From assembly GCA_009760855.2 (NCBI GenBank), contig WPIO01000062.1, forward strand, positions 2,197,001 through 2,261,000: 64,000 nt of DNA. Direction: 5' to 3'. A program made the position numbers and the translations under genes. The stretch comes from Cristatella mucedo (taxonomy: Eukaryota; Bryozoa; Phylactolaemata; Cristatellidae). Below the pieces are notes generated by a model. It ran no database searches. It was not told where the DNA came from and worked only from the letters and a program-made list of their open reading frames with translations. This document shows positions 22,592-32,100 of the stretch, in pieces; within the stretch, counting starts at the first letter, position 1; each line of letters starts with the position of its first letter.

Positions 22592-23184
22592 GTTGGGACG
22601 AAGCAAGCCTAAGCGGATATCCGGCGGATATTCCAGACGGGTGCTCTCGGCTCTGCTCTGCGTTGGTGTATGGGCAGTCTCTCGCCCGCAACAGAAAGAC
22701 GCCGCGGAGTAAAAAAAAAATGGCTAGAGTAAGATGGCTAGCGTAAAATGGCCGGTAAAGAAAAGCTACCAAAACGGCCAGCGAATGGGAGCTCGAACGA
22801 GATGAGAACAGTGAGTGCGCACGCACTCGTGCAGGTGGGCTTGTGTGCATGTGCGTGGGTGCGTGCATGCAAGCGTGTGGAGAGCAATTTAAAAGGGGAG
22901 GAGCAAAATGGGCGGACCCAAATGAAGAGGGCTTATGGCCGAGGGCGGGGAACGCGGGAATAAAGGGCAGTGAATACGGAAGGTCGGGTTGGCCCTTTGG
23001 GGTCAGGTCACCAGGAAGATTATGGCAGTGTTGAGATTTCTACTGCTAATGACTGGTAAAGGATATGCGGAGAAGGTTTCCGGACTGTGACCTTGATCTC
23101 GTCGGCGGATGAGGCAGCGACCGTACTGATAACTGGAGAAAGGACTCGAAGTTCATTTTGGCTAAGCTTTGGATAACTGGTTAA
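22592..23184. other. Possible LTR start and unassigned sequence
   Basis: It begins TGTTGGGACGAAGCAAGCC right at the LINE breakpoint, as an inserted LTR would, and holds AATAAA near 22960. No partner LTR was recognised, so this is only suggestive. Confidence 0.25.
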
Positions 23185-23515
23185 GGAGGCGTACATTTCC
23201 GACATTCGCACTTGGATGGCAATAGACATTCTTAAGTTGAATGACAATCGTCGAACAAACCTACTTAGTTATCGGCAAATCTGGTGTTACTAAGAATGAA
23301 AAATATAACCCACAATGCGGCTCGGCGAGCATATCTACTGCAGCATATGCAGGCAATCTAGCTGGCCTCTTCCAACGTGACCTTTAACTTAACGACCGCA
23401 TCAGGTCGACAATTAAGTCTATTCATTTTTTCAGATAGCTACGATTGTGAAAATTCGAGCCTGCTTAGACAAGGACAAAACATCTAGGTGAGTCCATGCA
23501 TTTGTGCAGCTCACC
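23185..23515 (+). mobile_element. LINE family A fragment, degenerate
   Basis: Frame-broken RT segment with recognisable DIRTWMA and LKLND pieces, 'gtgacctttaacttaacgaccgc' and 'gcctgcttagacaagga'. It ends within the C-terminal RT region without a 3' tail. Confidence 0.6.
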
Positions 23516-26400
23516 TCGGTCCCTTCTATCGTGCGTCAAGCCGTGCACTGAATGAACTGTTGGCCGCAGCAGACTTACCAGGGCAGATAGCCAAGCTGTT
23601 CGGTACCTTCCGCTCGTGGGTTTGTGGAAAAGTGGGCGGAGCCAGCTCCACAGCGGCTTTGCTATGCCTGTCACCTGCAGTGCCCAAGGCCGATGCTGTC
23701 GCATCTTTACCGTCGTCCTTCTGCCCTATAAGCCAAAGTTCATGCGCAGATTCACAACCTGCTCTGCGAGTTCCTTCTTCCTATACCTGCCACATCATTT
23801 AAATTTACATTGCTAAGTTTGGATACAAATCATCAAGTTCTTTCAAAATGTGCTGACATACATGACTTCAAAATGATCGACTTTTCACTTTCGACTTGCA
23901 AGAGTAAATGCTGACTCCGCATATACCACATCAGCCCAAAAGATAGCAACTAAGCAGGGTCAGCGGTTAACAATTCTCGTGGGGCTAAATCATTCTATCT
24001 GTAAGCTTGGGGCTCAGTAATCTTCAGGTTTCGCTTCTTTCAATTACCGGTACTTGCTTGTCTGGTTGACCAAAGACACGCTAAGTCCAGTACCGAACAC
24101 ATTTACCTGCATTACGCGATTAGGCTCGTTGAATGGGCTACAATACAAAAAGCAGCAATAAAAACCAATCTCCTTTATATATCCAGGGTCAATGCGCAGC
24201 TCTTGTCAGACGCATGCGTTGGCAAGTGCAAAGGCAGGACAAGTGCTCGTCTTTGATCTCAGGAGCTGCGGCAGCGCCGAATGCTAAAGCAGCAGTAACA
24301 GTTCGCTCTGAAACTGAGGACTAACTAGCCAGTTCGGCAGAAAACGTCAGAGAGATGAAAGACCACAGCGTTTGACCCTCAATCAGTTTTTAATTTCAAA
24401 ATTTAATTAATCCTTCTCGTACTCTTCGATTTCCTTCGTATAAAAAGTGTGGAGTTATTTCCGAATTGCAATAATCTTCAAATAAAATAGCCGCATTCGA
24501 CAATTTAGTGCCATATTCCAGCACGCGCGTCAGCATAAAACGAGAAGCGCGCGTACGGTGGACGACACTCGTATCGCTCAATCTACAACGAGTCTCCAGG
24601 AGACCTGAGGTAATGACGCGGCCACAGATTTACGTACTCGATCGGCGCGAGCGCGCGTGAAAGAGAACCACCGCAGCCTGCGGTTCGGTCCTGCTCCCTG
24701 GAGCTGAAAGCAAATTTAAGTAACAGCAAAGGTCGGCTGATTCAAAAGCCACATTTGCGTAGAAAGCCGCGACCTGATTCGTGAAGAAAGGGTAAGCGTC
24801 CGGTGACCCCCGCCCCGGCTAAGACCCAGCGCTCGCGGTACTAGATTGATAGAGAGGTCATGCTGAGTTCACCACGCAACTGGGCTAGCCATTGCGCTCG
24901 CTCCGAGCCAACGATTTGCGCACGGATGACTTGCGTAGGCTTGGGCGCCAGCATGAGCAGAAGGGCTCAGCTCGTCTCGACAAGAGGCGATAACTTTTGG
25001 CTCTGACCTACTTCTAGTTATTGAATCTATATGACACAGGGAAATGCCCCACGCTCATTTGCGTTCAAGGAAAAACCGTACTACGTGCACATCTTCGCGT
25101 GCAGAAGCAAGTGCCAAAAGGTATCTCTTTCTTGCCGGCACTGCTGCGTCAGTGCAAGCAGACGCACGAGCAGGAGCTGCGCTGGCGCTTTACTTTATTT
25201 GAAAGATCGTTGCCGAGGTCCGACTAAAGGCACGGCGTGGTCTGGCTAACGACTGAGAGGCGCTTGCTGATATGCTGTCGAATGCTGTTCAGTTCATTAC
25301 CCTGATTAGTCATGGCTTGAACGCTTCACGTAGCAGCCGCAACGGCGACCTTAAGCGAGGTTTACTTTGTGAAGGACTTGGGCGGAGGTGAAGCCACGGG
25401 GTTGGGTGGCAGGGGTTGCAGGATCCACATCTGGTCTGGTAGGTGGGAGCTGAGTCTGACATCCGGTCATCGTCCTGCGGTCTATCTGAGTGGCCATCTC
25501 AGCGTCATTTCGGCCATTTTTCGCTTGCCATAGGCGAGCCGGGGAAGCCTCCAGACCCCCTTTACAGCCGGGCTCCGCCCCAAACTCCTCGTGCCACCCC
25601 GGCGTTCTAATCCAGGCTTCGCCTCTGGACTTAGGCATCACCCAAGCCCATCGCTCTGGAAACCTCGCCGTCATGCCGTAACTAATCTTCAACCATTTTG
25701 ACCCCGGCGGCGACTTGTCAGGTCGCCCGACCGGTAAACGAGAGACAATGCGGCTCTCGACGTCTTTGCGGCGGCCGTAGACTTCCGGCAGACCTTCGAG
25801 TTGGGCGCTTTCCAAATCGAGGCATACGAGCGGCTCTGTTAGCGCCACCGCCACGCCTCGCGACGCACAACGAGTTGGTTGCCGTACTAGCACAGATAGC
25901 ATTCGTCTTAGAAGTGGCATTGCTTCGTATTCTAATTCGGGGTCAGGAAACCCTCATTTTCACGCGGCCAACCAATTCTTCTCGCGCTCATACACGTGAT
26001 AAGTCATTCGACAGGCAGGGCGATTCTCGAAGAATTGGCTAATGACAAAACAGCTGGCTAGCCTGTAACGTCACTCACTAAACCCAGGCGATGCTGGGCT
26101 CTGATCGGCATTATTGCAAGAATGGACTCTTCTCGCTGTCTTAATCGCTGCCATCAGGAGGTCAGCGCGTTATATAATAACCGCTTCGACGGACGATTTT
26201 GAGCGTACGTTTTTCCGCAGTAGTGCCAGCGCTTACTTAATTCGGCCGCTCTTTTTTTTATCATCAAGAGTCTGCCATCCTCGCATTTACATTGCCATCC
26301 TCGTATACACGCCGACTTCGACCAAACTTACCAGCGTGGTCCTGCATACGAGCGACCGAAAAACTTAAGAAGAGACGCGCCGAGCTTTATCGTCAGCCTT
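23516..26400. other. No confirmed gene
   Basis: GC-rich, unassigned. The longest frame is a minus-strand ORF at 25351-25920, listed separately. Confidence 0.4.
25351..25920 (-). CDS. Hypothetical 189-codon ORF
   Basis: Open minus-strand frame from ATG at 25920. The middle contains KWLKISYGMTARFPERWAW and the C-terminal half is Pro/Thr-rich (PTRPDVDPATPATQPRG). No membrane segment, signal peptide or family motif was recognised. It lies on the same strand as the ERG gene and the LTR-bounded element. In GC-rich DNA a frame this long can be chance; it could also be a relic of a mobile element. Confidence 0.25.
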   Translation of the reverse strand: MPLLRRMLSVLVRQPTRCASRGVAVALTEPLVCLDLESAQLEGLPEVYGRRKDVESRIVSRLPVGRPDKSPPGSKWLKISYGMTARFPERWAWVMPKSRGEAWIRTPGWHEEFGAEPGCKGGLEASPARLWQAKNGRNDAEMATQIDRRTMTGCQTQLPPTRPDVDPATPATQPRGFTSAQVLHKVNLA

Positions 26401-26480
26401 ATAATAATAATAATAATACATTTGATAAAGCGCCCGCAGAAAATTTAATCTCTTTCTAGGCGCTTTTCAATTGCTGCAAA
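26401..26480 (-). mobile_element. LINE family A 3' tail, inverted
   Basis: (AAT)n, 'acatttgataaagcgccc', the hairpin and 'ttgctgcaaaa'; only the terminal 80 bp are present. Confidence 0.8.
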
Positions 26481-27159
26481 AGAAGCACGATCGAGCCTTA
26501 CGCAGACGCGGAGCAAGCGAGCGGCAGAGTCCGAGCTGGTGCGAGCGCGGCAGAGCGCGGCAGTATGATGGTACGAGCGTGGCAGTAAACCAGCCAGCGG
26601 CTTACCAGCGCCCGCCAGCGGTGGCGGCACGCTTCCGACGCGGCACTGCATTCTTGGCCTGTTCTGCCGTATGAGCTTTATCGTCTCTTTGTCCAAGTCT
26701 GACGGATTGACGAGAGCTCTGTACTCTCCCTAAGGCAAACGGTCAATGGCCTGCCACTCAAGACGTCGCTCGTGCGGGTCAAGGCTGGCGCAGCTAGCCG
26801 CTGCTGCGCACGCACCGCCCGAGCGCTCGATGCTCTCGCCGCGTACAGATGCACTTTGTCGGCTGTTTCGCAACTAATCGCCGGTAATCGCGAGCATCGC
26901 CTGGGATATAGGCTCGAAAATGCATGCAGCCGCTCCCGCTATCGAGTTAAGAGTCGCCAGGTCCCGGGCTACGGCGGGGGGGGGGGGGGTGGGTAGGCGG
27001 CGGCGGACAATCGAAACTCGCTCGACGATTAAGCGAGCGTTTGTCAGCGCGTCGAATCCCAAAAGCAAGCACGAGCGTGTTGCAGTATGCCAACGGCCCG
27101 ATTTTTTACTGGCATGCAAAGCTCGAGACTGCTTCGAGAACTGCTTCTTTTGAATGCCT
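26481..27159. other. GC-rich stretch, no recognised gene
   Basis: CpG-rich with a G run at 26976-26988. ORFs are open on both strands but show no motif. Confidence 0.4.
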
Positions 27160-27362
27160 TGTAGTTGGACATTCTCTAAGCGACTGGTACGCAATACCAC
27201 ACAGAACACGGAAGAGGGCTCAAAGACGTTTACTCATGCGGACGCCGCAGCGGGCCAGTACGCGACTGCCCGCCCGGCATCCTCGACCGGACTCCCCGGG
27301 CCTTTGCCACCTGTTATTTATATACCACTGCCATAAACGCAATAGCCCATACTCCAACGGCA
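27160..27362 (-). repeat. Left direct repeat (putative 3' LTR)
   Basis: On the minus strand it begins TGCCGTTGG and ends CAACTACA. The TATA-like motif lies at 27315-27324. The polyadenylation hexamer is changed to AGTAAA. Confidence 0.65.
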
Positions 27363-27384
27363 GTGCCGAGGCTAACGCTTCGCT

Positions 27385-28329
27385 TTATGCCGCCGTCGCC
27401 TCCGAGACAATTAGCGCCGACTCGCTGGCCATCGGCGCTGTCCCGCTCTCTACCAGTGCTTTGCCAGCCGCCGCCACCTCTCTGGCAGACGCAGCCTCCT
27501 CTCTGGCAGACGCAGCCTCCTCTCTCGCAGACACAGCTGTCTCTCTGCGCCGGACGGACGCTGCCGTCGCTCTGCCGGGCGCTGCCGTCGCTCTGCCGGG
27601 CGCTGCCGTCGCTCTGCCGGGCGCTGCCGTCGCTCTGCCGGGCGCTGCCGTCGCTCTGCCGGGCGCTGCCGTCGCTCTGCCGGGCGCTGCCGTCGCTCTT
27701 CCGGAAGCTGCCGTCGCTCTTCCGGACGCTGCCGTCGCTCTGCCGGACGCCGCCGTCGCTCTTCCGGACGCCGCCGTCGCTCTTCCGGATGCTGGCGTCG
27801 CTCTTCCGGATGCTGGCGTCGCTCTTCCGGACGCTGCAGTCTCTCTGCCAGACGCTGCCGCCTTTGTGCCGGACGCTGCCGCCTCTCTTCTGGATGCTGC
27901 CATCTCTGTGCCAGACGCGGCCGTATCTGTGCCGGATGCCTCCGCCTTGCTCGTGGACGCCGCCTCTGCGGGCTCTGCCGGCGTCTCTGCTGGCTCTGCC
28001 TTAGTCGCCCGGCTCACTGTTGGCAGTTGCTGATGCCGCTTCCGGTCTCTCCTGTCGGCCTCCTCAGTCCGACCAGCGTTTACCAAATCCGAGCGAAGCA
28101 GCCCCGCTTTACCGGCCTCCGCCTCCAGCCGCTTCTGCGCTATCGCCTCCGCTTTCCCGGCACTCTCCAAGTCTGACTGCCGAAGCCTCTCCTCGCCTTC
28201 AGGGCTTGCAATCACCTTCACAAGTGTTGCACGCAGCTGAGCGTAGTCCTCTTGCACCGAGTCAGGAATGGTAGCAGCGAACGTTAATGCACCGCCTGCC
28301 AAGATCATAATTATGAACATGTGCCACAA
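27385..28329 (-). CDS. Secreted heptapeptide-repeat protein (hypothetical, 314 aa)
   Basis: Unrecognised protein. It starts MWHMFIIMILAGGALTFAAT, a good signal peptide with likely cleavage after a small residue near 18-20. A charged, probably helical segment follows (residues 25-100; EERLRQSDLESAGKAEAIAQ, then RRDRKR). The rest is mostly about 23 Ala-rich seven-residue units of the type ASGRATA or APGRATA, passing into coiled-coil-like REEAASA heptads and a short non-repetitive tail. The units are 21 bp long. The plus strand is also open across the array (27041-28033), but only the minus frame has a signal peptide and agrees with the element's TATA and polyadenylation order. The start is the first ATG after the putative 5' LTR. 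No function is inferred. Confidence 0.5.
   Translation of the reverse strand: MWHMFIIMILAGGALTFAATIPDSVQEDYAQLRATLVKVIASPEGEERLRQSDLESAGKAEAIAQKRLEAEAGKAGLLRSDLVNAGRTEEADRRDRKRHQQLPTVSRATKAEPAETPAEPAEAASTSKAEASGTDTAASGTEMAASRREAAASGTKAAASGRETAASGRATPASGRATPASGRATAASGRATAASGRATAASGRATAASGRATAAPGRATAAPGRATAAPGRATAAPGRATAAPGRATAAPGRATAASVRRRETAVSAREEAASAREEAASAREVAAAGKALVESGTAPMASESALIVSEATAA
27478..27960. repeat. 21-bp tandem repeat array, about 23 units
   Basis: Plus-strand unit 'gctgccgtcgctctgccgg' plus two bases. About seven units near 27560-27706 are nearly identical, and flanking units diverge in steps (gac/gat, tct/ctt). The period is a multiple of three, so stop-free frames persist on both strands. 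Confidence 0.92.
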
Positions 28330-28463
28330 AGCTGGATCGACAGCTCTTTCATTAAGCCTTCACTTGGAGTCGAGCAGCCTGCTTATGAAGTCGTCCCCAA
28401 CGTAGTAGTATTCGAGTATTATCTCCAGGCGTGGGCTACTCTGCCGCTTCTGCCAAAATAGCC

Positions 28464-28667
28464 TGCAGTTTGACATTCCTTAAGCGGCTGGTACGCAATA
28501 CCACACAGAACACCGAAGCGGGCTCAAAGACGTTTATTCACGCTGACGCCGCAGCGGGCCAGTACGCGACTGCCCGCCCGGCGTCCTCGACCTGACTCCC
28601 CGGACCTTTGCCGCCTGTTATTTATATACCACTGCCATAAATCGGAATAGCCCATAATCCAACGACA
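28464..28667 (-). repeat. Right direct repeat (putative 5' LTR with promoter)
   Basis: On the minus strand it begins TGTCGTTGG and ends AAACTGCA. TATATAAATA lies at 28619-28628 and AATAAA at 28533-28538. It would place a promoter about 290 bp upstream of the ORF start. Confidence 0.65.
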
Positions 28668-28966
28668 GTGTCATAATCTCAAAATAACCACATGCCTTTC
28701 AGCACTTCGCTTGCCGCCGCTGTTCTCTCACATCTGCCTCATCTCATCACCTCATCGTCTCATCATGCTGCACAAATGAATTACATATTTTATATTTATT
28801 ATTAGATGTCATTTAGACGCACAGATGTGCCCTCGACCGGCTCATCGACTTTTCGGAGCAGCTGGTGGTGATTCGCGCTCGAGAACGCGGGGCTCTATCG
28901 TGCGAGAAAATGGGGCCGGGTAAAGCAGCGAGCTGATAGCGATGGGGAAAGCGAGGGCCAACTTAC

Positions 28967-29160
28967 CAGCTGCAGGTTGAAGGACAGCAGAAACGTGTGC
29001 TTGAAGTTGCCAGTGAACTCGGGATACATGTCGAATATGTCGTGCAGGTCGGCGGCGTCAATTTTGTTAAGGTCGCAATAGGTCAGTGCTCGCACACTGT
29101 AGTTGGACTTTGCCGTCGAGTTTTTCGAGTCTACGCCGACTCCAAATATATCGCCTCGGC
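28967..29160 (-). CDS. KCNH: ERG exon: end of binding-homology domain
   Basis: Acceptor 'catcttaaag' and donor CTG|GTAAGT. It encodes [53 protein letters not shown] and QL. FNL corresponds to the residues that occupy the ligand pocket in ERG channels. The next exon to the left was not recognised, so the LTR-bounded element probably lies in the following intron or beyond the gene. Confidence 0.93.
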
Positions 29161-32100
29161 CTTTAAGATGGAGAACACCCAAGGTCGCGTGCCAAAGATG
29201 CAGAATATAAGTTATTGAACGCGTCGCCACGGCTATGTACGAACCGATCCATCTTACCCAGTATGGCCATTGAGATATCATCCTTCAGTATTTCTATTGT
29301 ACCCCTTGCTATGAAATACACACACGTCACCGTGTCACCCGAGTGCAGCAGCGTGTCGCCCGGCGGCGCGTGGGTCGTCGTGAACCGAAGGCTGAGAGCG
29401 CGCAAGCAGCCGGGGCTCGCGCCGCTGAATGCGCTGTTGTTGCTCAGCAGGTTCTTGTTGAGGTGAAGACATATGTCGGCTTGTATTTGCTCGGGAAAAC
29501 TTTTGAGCACCTGCAGTGTGAACAACGCGCCGGCGCGTTTTCGAGCGCTCGAGCTGACCAGATCGAAAAACCTTTAGGAGCGGGTAATAAGCGGTGCAGA
29601 AGGCCGGATTGAAGCGGTTCAAGTGACGACTGGTTGGGTACGGCATTGTGCAAAGGTTGCAAAGCGCCGCTATTCCGCTTCCGCGTGAGCGCGTGTGTGC
29701 GAGTGTTGAGAGCTCAGCGACTTATCCGGATCGGAGAGGACATCGCCTGCGGTACATGCGGTCGCTCTCGGCGGAGTAGGCTCCGCGTAGCGTCAGCATC
29801 GCGTGGCGTCGCGTAGCGTCAGCATCGCGAGAACTCGTTCGTAGCGGCAATCGTCAAAAGCCGAGCTCGGGAAAAGGAAGGATCGCCGCTGCTGTTCAGT
29901 GCTGAGCAGTTCTCTTACGCTGTTCATGTCGACTCCGTTTGTGTACGACCACGAATGCTGAAAGGCCTCCTGTATGCGCTTCGAAAGAGACCTCGGGATG
30001 TCGTGGAACTGTATGAAGTCCTTTATACTCTGCGTCTTCTGTTGCAGCTCCTCGCTGCCTTGGTACATTCTGAGCATGATTGTTGAAAAGTTACCGAACA
30101 CGGCGGCATTTAATAGAGCTGCAACGGTTCACAGAAGCGGGTGCGATTTGGGGGGGTGGGGCTAAAGTATCGCAGCCAGGAGGAACGCGGCAAGCCAGAA
30201 CGTCCGAGACACGACAGGCGCGCGTGGAAGCGGCGCCCGCCTGTGTCGCCGCCGCCTCTCTATGTATGCGACGTGCCCTGCCACCCCGAGGCCGCACGCG
30301 TCAGTTCTGTCGCTTGCACGTGCAACAGCACGTCCGCAGCAATCTCTGACGCTCAGACAAGCCTCAGCCTGCAGCAGGCCTCGCCACCGACGGTCCTATC
30401 TACGCGCACTGTCTAGCGAGCGGGTGCGAGCGACTGCAGCCGCTGCAGTCGCAGCCTCGTCGCAGCCTGCGCATCGCATCGCGTCACAATCGAATAAGAT
30501 GCTCGGTTTACAGGCTGAGCTGGGCAGAAACTAGAGAGCCGCAGTCGCTGCTTAATAGTTGCTTCAGCCAGCTTGCTAATAAGAAGCTGAAGTGCCAGCT
30601 GTAGAAAGTGCACCCGACCGCCGTGAGCCGAGTTGGGCGTGAATAGAGCCGGTCGTAATGCTGTCACTTCGCAAAGACGCGTACGTCGGCGTAGCCCAAA
30701 ACTAAGATCGCTCGACCCATTCGAGATAGAGTACTCAATTTTTGTGGCGATATTTTCTGCAGCCTGCGAGTACTGTTGCAAATACAATGGCATGAAATGT
30801 ACGAGGGATCGCGATCTAGTAGATTTCCTTCGATGCAGAGTTCTTCTCGTTCACTCCGCGCCAGATTGAACGGATCACTTTGTCTGATCTGCCAGCAAGT
30901 CAAAATTGAGCAACACAACCAATCCAAAACATGCTTTTAGGTAGGAGAAGCGCGACCGGTTCAGGTCCATTTTCGGTTAGCTAATATAAATGAAGGCAAT
31001 GGCCCGCCGGCCATCGCGACTCTCTTTATGTTTCGATCTGGCACCTTGAGCATTATTTTCATTAAATTCATTATAAATTATTTTCAGCCGCCATACTCAG
31101 CCGTCTTAAAGCCTATGATTCATGCTGAACAGGTTTACTGGCTCTCAGCGTTAAGCTACTGCAAGCAGAAACGGTAACTTTCCAGCCTGATTTGATTTGA
31201 GGCCTACGTGATCAAAAAAAGTGAGCACCTGCATGTCGTCTGCAGGCACAGCCGACGGAGTTGTTCGAATGGTGCAGCTACTGTACTCTCTCTGGCCATA
31301 ATCTCGCACGGCAACGTCCTCTGGATTAGCACAGCTTCCTCTCTGCGACCGATCTGCTAAACCCGTAGGGAGACGACTCGGGCGACAACTATGCGGCTTA
31401 GAGATGCCTGAACACAACGGTGCTAGTCTCGGAAGATGAGGTGATACTGAGACCATGTAGATAAGCGGTAGACTCCAGTACGCACTTTATTTAGAGCCCT
31501 CGAAGCAATCGAGCCGGTTCACGCTCGATAGAAAGAGATTCCTGTTATATATTATTCTGTCTAAAAATCTGTGACACTGACTGCACCGAGACGCAGTTTA
31601 CTGCGTGCGACGGGTAAGTGCAGCTACCGGCGAGCATTGCTCTAAGTAATTGGTGCAACGATTTCGCCATCTCGACTGAACGCAGCGCTCCATGCAGCCA
31701 AATAATAAAAGCGGAGCTGATCTGACTGCACGCGAGAAGGCGCTTGCTACACCTCGCACGCTCTCGCGCTTGACAAAAAACGAACGCTAGCCCACTCTGA
31801 GCGCGATCGCCTCTGAGCGCGAGCGCCTCTGAGCGCGAGCGAGCGCGCCTACCTCCGACCATCATGGCCACTATGGAGAAAATCTTCTCCATATTGGTTA
31901 CGGGTGCGACGTTACCGAAGCCGATGCTGGTGAGCGTGGTGAGGACGAAGAAGTAGGCGGTGATGTAGCGCGATGACAGGTCGGGCCCGCTCAGCGTGTC
32001 GTTCTTCACGTACGGCTTCTGCATTTTGTTCGCCAAGTCGTCCAGCCAAGTGATGGGCTGCTCTAGCGATTGACGCTCGACGTTGGCGATGGCGTAGAAA

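Larger units (their letters stand above)
27160..28667 (-). mobile_element. LTR-bounded compact element (TRIM-like) carrying one ORF
   Basis: Two direct repeats of about 204 bp (27160-27362 and 28464-28667) match at roughly nine positions in ten by eye and enclose 1.1 kb. Read on the minus strand each runs TG...CA. In the upstream repeat a TATA-like TATATAAATA is followed about 85 nt later by AATAAA and a GT-rich run, the order expected of U3-R-U5. The inside holds one reading frame (27385-28329) and nothing like gag, protease, RT or integrase. No convincing target duplication, primer site or polypurine tract was seen. An ancient tandem duplication is the alternative. Confidence 0.6.

Noticed and set aside
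22521-22868. 115-codon minus ORF with a hydrophobic middle
   Set aside because: It begins in unassigned sequence and ends in the LINE RT C-terminus read in the wrong frame, so it is chimeric noise.
27041-28033. Plus-strand 330-codon ORF over the 21-bp array
   Set aside because: No signal peptide or other feature in its non-repeat part. It starts inside the left direct repeat region and opposes the TATA/polyadenylation order of the element; kept only as an alternative reading.
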